From Excoecaria cochinchinensis (lineage: Eukaryota; Streptophyta; Magnoliopsida; Malpighiales; Euphorbiaceae): 64,000 nt of DNA. The translations under genes were made by a program, and so were the position numbers. Below the pieces are notes generated by a model. The model saw only the letters and a list, made by a program, of their open reading frames with translations, was not told where the DNA came from and ran no database searches. Shown piece after piece: positions 11,035-21,895 of this stretch (positions are counted from its first letter, which is position 1; each line of letters opens with the position of its first letter). Location of the stretch: positions 2,417,001 through 2,481,000 of the forward strand of contig CANTUQ010000119.1 in assembly GCA_947683425.1 (NCBI GenBank), read 5' to 3'.

Positions 11035-11215
11035 CCAAGTGTCACCCTCTCAAGTTGCCATGTGTCAACACCCTATGATGCCACTTGTCAACCTCCTACG
11101 CCGCCATGTGTCACTCTCTTACAATGACACTTGGCATACTCTTACGATGCCACTTGTCAACTCTTCTATGATGACACTTGTCACTCTTCTATAATACCAT
11201 GTGTCCAATACACAT
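11035..11215 (-). promoter_or_regulatory. 23-bp periodic enhancer-like repeats in solo LTR P
   Basis: Eight copies of a CCAMNTGTC core (sense GACANNTGG) begin at 11035, 11058, 11081, 11104, 11127, 11150, 11173 and 11197. The step is 23 bp (24 once). They lie in the presumed U3, about 230-410 bp from the LTR start on the sense strand. LTR H has three copies at the same step (28830, 28853, 28876) and LTR M two (58290, 58313). The core resembles the single G-box of LTR A. Confidence 0.75.
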
Positions 11216-13937
11216 CTCAAGGTCTCTTAACACCCACTTATGCACACATCTCGCTAGGGGGTTCTGTCGCGCTCGCGACAGAACGCTCACGCCCGCACCA
11301 AGCAGCTGAAGTTTGAAAACCGCTGGAGGGCTCTGTCGTGCCCGCGACACTTGTCGCGCTCGCGACAGAACTCTCGCACATAAACTTACCTTTTTTTCGA
11401 ACAAAACTCTATAATTCTTCTAGGGCCATTTTGGGGTGTTACATTTGATGGTTGAATTGATTATGCGTGAAAAAAGATATGATCGGGATTAAGTAAAAGG
11501 ACCAAGGGTAATTTGGTCATTTTGCAAACATGGATTTAATTGAATGAAATAAGTAAACATGAGGGCAAATTTATGAGAATGGATTAGTGTTATGCCAAAT
11601 TTATGTAAGTTGTGGTGTCGGGTGTGCCAAAAGGACAAATTCGGTATTAATGTAAAAGTTTTGACAAGTGCAACTACTTGTAAATTTGTGAAGTGTGACT
11701 TAATTGAGGGAATTAATTAAATTATGTTGGCCAATTATGGGAATAATAGAGTTAAAGGTTAAATACATAAAGAAATAAGAGTTAAAGGATTGAAAAGGAA
11801 GTTTGACATAAAAATCTAAACTGGACCAATAATAATATAACACTTGGTATTGGGGATAAGATTGAATTGGTGGAGGTATAAAAAAAAGAGAGGGATGGGT
11901 TGAAGGGTAAAAAAGGGGAAGTCTTCTTCTTCTTCTTCTTCCTCCATCGCTATTTTCTCTCTCCAAGTTCAAGCCATAAGATTTGAATGATGGATTCTTG
12001 AAGTTTTAAGTATTTTGGAAGGAGAAATGGTATGGAAAGGTAAGGGATAAGTCTTTTATACCTTTGATTTCTTATTAAAGAGTTAAAATTTCTAACTAGT
12101 GTTATGTGAGGGTTTTGATGAGGAATTGGGATGATAATGACCATGAAAGAGTAGGAAAGCAAGAAAGAAAGTACAAATAGAGATGAAGGAGCCATCAAAT
12201 GAGGTTTGGGAATTTTATGTGTTTTTGTACATTTGATGCTAAATTATATAATTGTATATGTGTAATGACCCGAAATCTACCCTAGTAATATGTTGGCTTG
12301 ATTAGGGTAGTTGGGTGAGTTTAATAGTGAGTTTACTAATTTGGACTTAAGTGTAATTGAGAAATTGAGGACTCAATTGAAGAGAACAAATAAGTTTAAG
12401 TAACTAATGGGTAAATGTGCATGATTAAGTTTAAGTGGGATTAATTAGTACTAAGTAAGATGAGAAACTAAGCTTGATTAAGGATTTGAGTGGTGGAATC
12501 CAGTTGTCAACATTTGCCCTTGCTACCTTACCTTATTCATGCAATATAAGGCTTGGATGAAAGAAAAAACTTTCATTTTTTTGCATGTTTCCTTCGGCTA
12601 TTCTCTCTCCAATTTTTCTTGTTCTTGTTCTTTATTCTTAGACTAAATTCTTCAAGAATATAGTTGTTTAATTAGTTGGTTGATTGAATTGAATTTCGGA
12701 TAGTCAAGGTAAGTGTGGTTTTAGATGGTTATTGCTCTTCTTCTTCTTCCCCTTCTTCTTTGTGAATTGATTGAATAGTAATTCCCTTGTTTCAATTCTG
12801 GAAATTTGATTATGCATGTGGTGGTGGCTATGAGAAAAGAAAAGGGAAAGAAGAAGGTTAGTGATCAAGGTGCCAAGTGAACACTTTGGAGCTAAGGAAA
12901 TTGAGGTTTGGAAAATTTGTATATTATTACATTTTTGAGGTTTAACTTCTTGTTTTAAAGTATACATGGAATATTTGTGTTGCGTTGTTGTGGTAGTTAT
13001 GGTAGATTTGATAATTTGGGCATGTTGAGTTTCTAAGGGAAACTCTGCTCAAATTTAGTTAGACCTCTATTGGCTTCTTTCGTCATAACTCAAGTTAGAA
13101 AATTCCCAATTTAATGAGACTAGTGCCTTTAGAAAGCTAAGACATATATCTATAAATGTTATAGAAATATCCATGAGCAAATTCTAGCTCTAAGACCCTT
13201 AAAAGTGGCCAAAACAGAGGTGTCTCTATTTTGGCGGGTTCATTGGAACAATATAGGTTGTTTAGATCATATCTGACATTTTAGATGTCCAAATGACCTG
13301 TAATTTGTTCAATTGGAAACTTAACATCGTAGTGAACAATTTTTAAGAGGGACATTCTACCTAAAAATGAGTTTTAGATATTGTTTTAGGCAGTGAATAT
13401 TTGAGATGAAAGCAATCTTGTTTTTCTGATTTTATGGGACACTTAATGGATGCTTCTATTGTGAGCATGATAGAACATGATATTTGATAGTTTTTCTTCT
13501 TATTTGGGACCTCAAAGCTGGCATGAAACATTGCCCACCGATACCCTCCCTTGTTTTGTATATTTTCGGAGTGTTTTCCCTCCCGAAACACACCCGAACT
13601 TCATTGGAACTTATCCGACACATGTTTAGAGTCTTGTAAAGAGTAAATGAATAGTTACCACTTAGGGATACATGTGATTAAGGTACTTTAAGTGTGATTA
13701 AGTTTTGTAGGAGGGCTTTAGGAACAAGTGGTGTTTCATTGGCCATAACTCCTTAATCGCAAGTCCAATTATAACGAGATTTGTATCATTGAAATGTTAA
13801 CATGTAGATAATCATTTGATCAAGAGGCCATGATATCTAAAAGTGATGTATATTGGTCTTTAAAAGTCATATAGGTGAATATTGGATAATTGCTTGAAAG
13901 AGGTATGTGGAGTGGAGCTTGAACATGAAGTTCAGCC

Positions 13938-14131
13938 ATTGTCTCGAGCGCGACAAGGGTCGCAGGCGCGATAGTGTGCTCCAGTAGGCAAAGATGTCAG
14001 ATTGTATTCTATCGCGAGCGTGGGCATTACCATGAGCACGATAGAAGTCGTTAGTTGGTTCAGTCGTGGGCACGACTTGTGCTGCAAACGCGATAGAAGG
14101 GACTGTCGATGTCTGTCGTGAGCACGATAAA
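13938..14131 (+). repeat. palindrome array of solo LTR Q
   Basis: Repeated half-sites of the TCGAGCGCGACA, GGCGCGATAG, TATCGCGAGCG and CGTGAGCACGATA types, the same class as in LTR A. Many CpG sites are changed to TG or CA. Confidence 0.7.
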
Positions 14132-14894
14132 GTCTCTAGTTTGGAATATTTTCTAAATGTCCTATTTTGTGTAAATTGTGACATTGGCGTATGAATAACT
14201 ATCCATATGAAAGTTATAGATGTGTTAATTCAAGTAAACATATGTATATTGAAGTGTGTGCCCGTTAATAAACCCTATATATGTGCATAATATTAAATGA
14301 CATGTTAATGCTTAACGTAGTTGTATGGAAAATGATAAGTATATATGCGATCCATGTGAGGTTATGCATAATGAGGCATGAGCTTGTATGGTAAATCATA
14401 TAAGTGTGTGTTTTGCAAGATATCATAGGTTAGGATGTTAGTTAATGTTGGTGTATTGGTATGACTTATGATCTTGAGCTTATGAATTGCTTATTTACAT
14501 AGAGAATATTAATGTGGCAATTCAGGTGAGCATGTGTCTATATATGTATATACAATTTGTAGGAATTGAATGATGAAGTGTGAGATTGATAATGATATAT
14601 ACGCTTATAGGAGTGAATATTGCTATGCGCTATCTGATATTTGTTTAACATAGTTTTGCGAAAGTTTATATCATGAGAATCTGATTTAAGTAACTGAGTC
14701 AGCTGTCTAGCCTACAAGTCGAGTCGTGGATAGATAAGCATACCTATAGGGTTTTAAGTGCTGCAGCAAACGCGCTATCAAATTTTTGGCCCTATTTGGG
14801 TGAGGGGTAATCCTAGAATAGGTTCCCTAAAAGTAAGTGATTGTGTGTGTCTTTAATTAAAGGTATCTACAGATACCAGATTGCGATTGATTAA

Positions 14895-15085
14895 TTGGGT
14901 ACCTATGGGTACTAATGTGATTGATTATTTTGTACCTATGGGTACTAATGCGATTGATTAATTCTGTACCTATGGGTACTAATGCGATTGAATATTTATG
15001 TACCTATAGGTAATAATGTGATTGAATATTTCTGTACCTATGGGTACTAATGCGATTGAATATTTTAGTATCTACGGATACTAGC
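14895..15085 (+). repeat. GTACC-TATG-GGTAC hairpin minisatellite
   Basis: Five clear copies plus two degenerate ones of a unit of about 35-38 bp. Each carries GTACCTATGGGTAC (5-bp arms, 4-nt loop) and then TAATGCGATTGATT. Single or double versions with different arms occur at the same relative place in LTRs A, B, D, G, I and L. Confidence 0.82.
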
Positions 15086-15719
15086 TTAAAGGTATTTATG
15101 GATATCAGAGTGATAACCCATTATCCATTACTATAGAAGTGTAGGCAAGTTAGGAAATAACTAGTAAATAAGTGATTGATTGTCAATTTGTGAATTATGT
15201 GAATAGCGAGTGTATAATATTGATAGGTTAAAGTGTAAGTAATGTGGATTTGTGACTATGGTTTTGATGGGGTATGTGATATATATATATTAGTGTGGAT
15301 ATTTGTTCAGTGAAAAATGTGAATTTAATGCATAATGGGTACAATATATGTATTATCAGGTAAATTATGTTATGATAACAAGTAATTTTTTTGTAAACTT
15401 TACGTGAATTAGTAAGTTTGTGGTATGGTTAAGGATTGAGTAAATGTATGCGTTGCTTGGATTTGTATTTATAATATTATGAGGATGGTTATGTATCTAT
15501 TAATGTTAATAGTTATTTGAAATATGTGGATTTATATAAGTAACGCTAATGAGTGATGATAACTATAGATTTATGAAGAATGAATAGGAAGATGATTTAA
15601 TGAGCAAATAATATATTTGAGTTTAGGATTAAATGTAAGGAATTATATAATGGCTTAAGGACAATGATAGTTGCTTGCATGTAGTTGTGGATGAGTGCAT
15701 TAATAATAATAAATCGAAT

Positions 15720-15762
15720 TATATATATATATGTGTGTGTATGTGTGTGTGTGTGTGTGTGC
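15720..15762 (+). repeat. (TA)n(TG)n microsatellite
   Basis: ATATATATAT followed by alternating TG over about 40 bp in solo LTR Q. Ordinary dinucleotide slippage. Confidence 0.85.
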
Positions 15763-15828
15763 TGCTTGAGTATGTGATTTTTATTGATGATCACTGTGAG
15801 TGTTCATCCATATTTCTTTGTTTCCCCA

Positions 15829-15865
15829 CTAAGGATTATCGCTTAGCATGGATGTTTTATCCATG
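15829..15865 (+). repeat. double hairpin of solo LTR Q
   Basis: CTAAGGATTATCGCTTAG, followed by CATGGATGTTTTATCCATG, whose arms CATGGAT/ATCCATG pair perfectly. The second stem differs from the CACGGR form of other LTRs, but both arms have changed. Confidence 0.8.
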
Positions 15866-16888
15866 TAGGTATCTGAAGATAGTATTATGAAAGACAGTCC
15901 TGCATTACTAATGGCCAATACATTAGGGAACGCTGTAAATGTAGGTTATTTTGTAATAGTATGAGATGTGTATTTATAGTTGGCATGTGTAAGAGAACTA
16001 AAGTTTTTGTATCATGAAGTCGTATATTGTAAGCGAAAACTATTGTAAGACATTAAGTGTTTTGTAATATTATGTATGGATTTTCAGAACATAATTGAAT
16101 GTTGCTTTTAAAAGAAATTTATTTATCCTAAACTTTGTATGGAATACTGATTTATGGGCATGCGATGTGTTGTGACACTCCATAGCCATCGTAGTAAAGC
16201 TCAATAGGTGGTTAGGGGGTGTTACAATATGTGTATGGATGATATCTGTGAACTGGGGTTTAGATGTGTTGATTGTTATGGTGGAAATGTTTAAATTGTG
16301 TAGATGAGATGTTAAAAGAAAATTCCTGTCCGGATCCCTCTTAGACCTTTGGGGACTTTTATAGGTATAAGTTGAGTTTTAGAACTCCAAATTAAGTGAT
16401 TCTAGTGCCGTCAGAACCATGACTTGTAAACCTAGAAAAGTCCTAGAAATAATCATGAGCAAATTCCTACTTGAAGACCCTCAAAAGTTGCCAAAACAGA
16501 AGGATTTCTATTTTGGCCGAGTGACTGGAATCAGTTCTGTCTTTGTCATTGTCTGACCTCAGTTCGGTTTTTAGGCTATAATTTAGCATAGGAATCTCCA
16601 AATTGGGTGCTTCTAATGGCATATGAACCCTAAGATACATACCTATATATGTCTAGAATAGACCAAGACCTAATTTTTGCTCTAAGTGTTTTAAAATTGA
16701 TTAAATCATAAAGGTATATGTTCTGTTCGGGTTAAGGGAACAGTTTGGTTTGTCCAAATCATAACTAAAGTTTTGGAAATCCAAATGTCATGAGGAACAT
16801 TTCCTAAGAAGATAACTCCGCTTAAAAAGTAGGTGTACATGTTGGTTTTGGCTGTACAAGTTAGAAGTGGAGAGCTTATCTGCATCAA

Positions 16889-17014
16889 GAGCTCGATTTT
16901 CCTGACTCATATAGAGCCTGGTTTTCTGGCTCCTTTGTATAGCTTGGTTTTCCTGGCTCCTATGGAGCTCTATTTTCCTAGCTCCTCTGTATAACTCGAA
17001 TTTCCCAGCTATAG
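16889..17014 (+). repeat. GAGCY/RGCTC hairpin array of LTR B
   Basis: About five units of 24-28 bp, each with a TTTTCCT-type core between short arms: GAGCC with GGCTC, and GAGCT with AGCTC. The arms differ between units but still pair. Confidence 0.65.
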
Positions 17015-18762
17015 ATCTCTTGTGTAGTTTTGTTCACTTGGCCACAGTTCACCTGTTAAACCAACAGTTTATTTAAGTTTATTTTTGTGCTAAGTTGAAT
17101 TGAGTAATGATATGCATACTCAATAATATGATAAACAATTAAGTAATGGCGTATGAATAGCAAATATTCGCGAGGTTTAGCGCGAATAAGATAGAGGAGT
17201 TGTGAGCACGACCGGATGAGAACTGGTCTTTGTCGCAAGTGCAGCAGTAATGCATGTCAAGAAATGTTATTGTCTGTTATATTTCGCATGAGCTATTGCT
17301 TTGATTTATAAGTAAATTATGCATATGATCATTTCTTAATATAATAAGTATGACTAATATCAATAAATGCATGATTATTATATGATCACAATAAAAGTAT
17401 GCGCTTCTAAGAACATGTTAAAATAACATGTGTATTTCGAGATGAAATAATTATGCATACAGCCTGTGTCAGTCGGGTCGTGGATAGATAGCCATGCCTA
17501 TGGGGTCTTCTATTGCTGCAGCCATCTGTTGGAATTTTTGGTTAAGGATCCCCCTCTGTTTGGAATTTCGGTTGTGGATTCCCCTCTGTTTGGATTTTGG
17601 ATGTGAATCCCCATGCGTTATGAATACTGTACCCTTGGGTAGATACACGTTTTGTAACCCGTTATCCATTACTTTGTAAGTGCATGCCTAATTATGTGTA
17701 TAATTAAGAAATGGAATCATATGTATGTTATGAGTTATGTTTGGATGTCTCGTTGTGGATTTCCCTCTATTGGATTCTGGATATGAATCCCTATGTGTTA
17801 TGTAAATCGTACCCTCAGGTACTTATGCATTCTGTATCCTATTACCTGCCTCTTTGTAAGTGCAGGAGATAAGAAAAATGAAGAGAATATGCAATGATTA
17901 GTATATGATATACAAATTCTATAATATGATGTATAGTGTATTCTGTTATTCTGTTTAAGGTTTATGAATATGATCACCAATATGAAGGCACGCTAGAAAA
18001 TTGGTGAAAGTGTGTAATAGTTGTGTTTATAGGTATGAATTTGGGATGTATGTTGAGATGAGAATTTCTAGGATACTGAATTGACAATTAACATGAATAT
18101 ATGTGTTTTAAGAGGAACTAATAGCAAAAAATGCTAAAGCAATATGATTGAATGGTATGGTGTTTAAATAATTGTAATTGGTTTAAGAACAGTTGAGTAT
18201 AATTGTATATATTATGCATAATATGTGCAAGATAAATGTACTCAATGATTTGCATATGTTTTTGGCATGAGAAGTCTAATGTGAACCTATGGTATCTTCT
18301 ACCTTATGAACTCTATATACATGTTACTTATGCATGTGTTTTGCATCAACAACCACTGTGAGTGGCTATTCATTTTATGGTTTTCCCACTAAGCCTTTGC
18401 ACTTAGCACGCGTGTTTGTCAATGCAGGTTAAGGAGATAGAAGTATCTTCCAGGCATTTCACAGTAGTTTTGGCCAACAAGTCCGTAGAAGTTGTTATAT
18501 GAAGTTATTATTAATATTTGTAATGTAATTAAGTATTGTTCTGTAATAAATGATAAGCTGTCATATGATAAGTGAATAGTGTTGTGTAAGAGATATGTGT
18601 GTATGCGATATGTATAGAAATTGTTTTGATTTAAAGAAATTTTATTAATCTGGTTTTTGTTATTGCAATGTTTGTGTCTCTGTTTGGTAGCAGCCTCCAC
18701 TCATCGTTCCACACTACCTATGTTATCATACGGTATTCTACGTACGGGTAAGGGATGTTACA

Positions 18763-20300
18763 TTGCACATGGGAAAAGGGTTAATAGAATCATATTTAGG
18801 TCAAGATATTCTAGTGAGTAATCCTTTGGGCCATAATATGGTGGTAAATAAGGTGTATAGAAATTGCTCCATTAGTGCTCAGGGTCATGTTTTTTTAGCT
18901 AATCTTATTGAACTCCCTTTTAGCGAATTTGATGTTATTCTAGGGATGGATTGGTTATCTGCCCATCAAGCGATTGTTGATTGTAAACAAAAAAGAGTGA
19001 CTCTTAAAGTTTCAGATGATCAGGAGATTACGGTTATAGGTGAAAGAACAGATTTCCTTTTTGATGTTATATCAGCAATAGCTAAAAAAAGGCTTATAAG
19101 GAAGGGATGTGTTGCCTATTTGTGTTATGCTATGGAGTCTAAAAAGGAGAGTTCTAGATTGGAGGATATGTCTACGGTATGCGAATTCTCGGGTGGTTTT
19201 CTAGAAGAATTGCCAGGTTTACCCCTGATAGGGAAGTCGAGTTCACTATTGATGTGGCTCCAGGTACTACACCCATTTCTTTTTCTCTTTAGCGGATGGC
19301 ACCCACAGAATTAAAAGAATTGAAGATTCATTTATAGGAGTTGCTTGATAAGGGTTTTATTCGGCCTAGTGTATCACCGTGGGGAGTACTTGTCCTTTTT
19401 GTGAAGAAGAAGGATGGATCGCTTAGATTGTGCATTGATTACAGATAATTGAATAAAGTGACGATCAAGAACAATTATCCCCTATCACGGATTAAAGATT
19501 TGTTTGATTAGCTTAAAGGAGCCAGTGTATTTTCAAAAATTGATTTAAGATCGAGTTACCATCAGTTGAAAGTTAGAGAAGCAGATGTGCCTAAGACTAC
19601 TTTTCGTACTAGGTATGGCTATTATAAATTTCTAGTCATACCTTTTGGACTTACTAATGCACCTATGACTTTTATAAACTTAATAAATCGGGTCTTCCAT
19701 CCTTTCTTGGACCGATTTGTTGTAGTTTTTATAGATGATATCCTGGTATATTCAAAGACTCCAGAGGAACATGATAGGCACTTAAGGATTGTCTTGCAAA
19801 CTTTGAGAGAGAAGCAACTGTATGCTAAGTTTAGTAAATGTGACTTTTGGCTGAATAAAGTATCTTTTTTGGGTCATGTAATATCAGCGGAAGGTATCAA
19901 AGTGGATTCAACAAAGATTGAAGCAATTTTACATTGGAGAATGCCCAAGAATATCACAAAAGTCAAAAGTTTTCTAGGTTTTGCAAGATATTATAGGAGA
20001 TTTGTGAAAGGATTCTCCACTTTTGTAGCACCATTAACTCGATTATTGCATAAACATGTGAAGTTTGACTGGAAAGATAAATGCCAAGAAAGCTTTGAGA
20101 AACTAACGAGTATGTTAACAGAAGCACCTGTGTTAACTCAGCCAGAGTCTTGTAAAGATTTTATGACCTATAGTGATGCCTCCAGGATTGGTTTGGGTTA
20201 TGTATTAATGCAAGAAGGCAAGGTGATTACATATGCCTCCCCGGTAGCTCAAGACTCATGAGAAAAATTACCCCACGCACGATCTTGAGCTTACAGCCAT
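18763..20300 (+). pseudogene. element C: protease end, reverse transcriptase and RNase H start
   Basis: Remains of another chromovirus, of a different subfamily from A, I and J. Begins inside protease, just past the active site, because element B is inserted here. RT shows Pro-Trp-Gly, a Phe-Ile-Asp-Asp catalytic box (about 19725-19740) and the usual motifs. RNase H starts with Tyr-Ser-Asp-Ala-Ser (about 20170) and breaks off at about 20300. Frameshifts near 19190-19270, and stops TAG/TAA at Gln positions near 19336, 19447 and 19509, disable it. Confidence 0.9.
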
Positions 20301-20849
20301 TGAATCCAATTAAATGTGAGTAAGCTATGATTTAAATATATGTGATTATAACCATATACCATTTTTGAATGTGTTTTGGCTCAACGACTATTGTGAATGG
20401 CTGTTCATATTATTGTGTGTTTTTCCCACTAAGCGTTATCGCTTAGCACGGGTGTTTCATCCGTGCGGGTACGGAAGGTTTTGACCTTTAGGAGAGTCTC
20501 CGCAGGTCCAGCCAACACAAAAGGATTGAAGTGTTAGGACATTAGCTTTGTAACTAACTTCTATTGTAATCTTTTGGGCTTTCATTGTATTTATTCTTTT
20601 GCATTGCTTCCGCTATGTATTTGGGAAGGCAAAATTTTTTTGTATCCTCAGTTATGTAACAAATACTTTTGTAATGAACCTTTGGATATCAATGAATGAT
20701 CTTTGAATTCTCAAGTTTTAATTTTCATTATTTTCTGGATATTGTGTATTTGTATAATGTTCTGCTTTATTTGTTGACACCCCTGTCCATACGGATTCTC
20801 ACTCCCTCTATTGATGAGTTCTCCTATGTATGGGTAGGGGAGTGTTACA
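20301..20849 (+). repeat. LTR fragment (3' 549 bp) inside element C
   Basis: Ends GGGGAGTGTTACA at 20849 and contains the CTAAGCGTTATCGCTTAG hairpin (20429-20446) with CACGGGTGTTTCATCCGTG (20447-20465), plus the CCAACACA and CTCACTCCCTC segments of the G/J family. The LTR start is missing, and so is the RNase H C-terminus of C. One deletion spanning both is the simplest explanation. Confidence 0.85.
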
Positions 20850-21895
20850 ATGTGTCCCTGAGCAAGTAGAGTTAAGAAAGAAGATCTTGGCAGAAGCTCA
20901 TCATAGATGTTATGCTATGCATCCAGGCAGTAACAAAATGTACCAGGATCTGAAAGTTTTCAATTGGTGGCCAGGCATGAAACGTGATGTGTCAAAATTC
21001 GTAAGCAAGTGTTTAATCTGTCAACAGGTAAAAGCTAAGCATCAAGTTCCATCCGGATTGGTTCAACCTATTTCTATTCCGGAGTGGAAGTGGGATAGGG
21101 TGACTATGAATTTCGTGATAGGACTTCCACTTATAAGAAGGAATCATGATTTTATTTAGGTAATCATTGATAATCTTACCAAGTCTTGCCCACTTTTTAC
21201 CAGTTCGGATGGATTATCCATTGAGTAGATTGGCCGAAATTTATATTGGTAAAATTGTAAGACTTCATGGTGTGCCTTCTTTCATGATCTCAGATAGGGA
21301 TCTGAGATTCACCTCTTAAATTTTGAAGAAATTACAAGAAGTATTAGGGACGAGACTTCATTTCAGCACAGCTTTTCATCTCCGAATGGATGGACAGTCA
21401 GAATGGATAATTTAGACACTTGCAGACATATTGAGATGTTACCTCCTTGAGTTTGAGGGAAATTGGGAAAAGTATTTGCTGTTGGCGGAATTCACATACA
21501 ACAATAGTTATCAGTCCAGTATTAAAATGGATCCGTACAAAGCCCTGTATAGAAGAAAATGTCGAACACCTTTGTGTTGGATTTAGTTGGGCAAGAAGAA
21601 GTTAGTGGGATTAGACCTAGTCCAAGAAATTGTATAGAAAGTGCAAGTGATCAAAAATAGATTGAAAGAAGCCATGGATAGACAAAAGTCATATATAGAT
21701 CTAAAGAGAAAAGATATAGAGTTTCAAGTAGGAGATCAAGTGTTTCTCAAGGTTTCTCCGTGGAAAAAAGTGCTGCGGAGGGTAAATTAAATCCTAGATT
21801 CATAGGCTCGTATGAGATCTTATAGCGAGTGGGCCCTGTAGCCTATTAATTGAAGTTGCCACAAGAATTAGAAAAGATCTATGATGTCTTCCATG
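20850..21895 (+). pseudogene. element C: integrase, truncated
   Basis: Resumes at the integrase zinc finger (His-Pro-Gly-Ser and Cys-Leu-Ile-Cys-Gln-Gln, about 20915-21030). It continues through the catalytic core (Trp-Asp-Arg-Val-Thr-Met-Asn-Phe, where the expected Asp is Asn; Ser-Asp-Arg-Asp at about 21290) into the C-terminal region. It stops at a Val-Phe-His-Val segment near 21890 with no chromodomain. Several stops and shifts (TAG near 21157, TAA near 21318) are present. LTR fragment D follows directly. Confidence 0.9.

Larger units (their letters stand above)
8242..11443 (-). mobile_element. solo LTR P (3202 bp, minus) with perfect TSD
   Basis: On the plus strand it starts TGTAACACCCCC and ends GGGGTGTTACA, flanked by TTTGA at 8237-8241 and 11444-11448. 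Orientation is minus: the plus-strand start is the reverse complement of the 3' end of solo LTR H, and the reversed double hairpin is at 8613-8650. P and H belong to one family, sharing the GGCCCTAG block after the start and a conserved region around 9890-10090. No PBS, PPT or coding DNA, so it arose by LTR-LTR recombination. Confidence 0.93.
12261..16226 (+). mobile_element. solo LTR Q (3966 bp, plus) with perfect TSD
   Basis: Starts TGTAATGACCCG and ends GGGGGTGTTACA, flanked by ATATG at 12256-12260 and 16227-16231. Contains TATAAGG (about 12546) followed by a leader, a GTAAGT site (about 12711), a conserved block at 13080-13420 shared with H, P and M, a CGCGA-type array, the GTGGATAGATAAGCAT block (about 14722), a GTACC hairpin minisatellite and a double hairpin. 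No coding DNA. Confidence 0.93.
5933..18762 (+). mobile_element. element B: large gag/pol-less LTR element
   Basis: A truncated 5' LTR (5933-6874), a PBS, about 1.3 kb of non-coding internal DNA, a PPT and a 3' LTR starting at 8166 and ending at 18762. The 942-bp 5' remnant aligns end to end with 17821-18762. The 3' LTR is interrupted by solo LTRs P and Q; without them and their duplications it is about 3.4 kb. Long LTRs with a short non-coding interior recall LARD-type non-autonomous elements. B is inserted in the protease-coding part of element C. Confidence 0.85.
8166..18762 (+). repeat. 3' LTR of element B, interrupted by two solo LTRs
   Basis: Starts TGTAAGGACTCG after the PPT and ends GGGATGTTACA. 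B sequence occupies 8166-8241, 11449-12260 and 16232-18762. The GTCGTGGATAGATAG and GCTGCAGCC blocks are at about 17474-17523 and a double hairpin is at 18389-18425. A/T boxes and a CTTCTTCTTC leader lie around 11877-11945. No coding content. Confidence 0.85.

Noticed and set aside
20850..20854. ATGTG as a TSD for the LTR fragment in element C
   Set aside because: An ATGTG occurs at 20314-20318, but no LTR start follows it; the fragment's 5' end is deleted, so no duplication can be shown.
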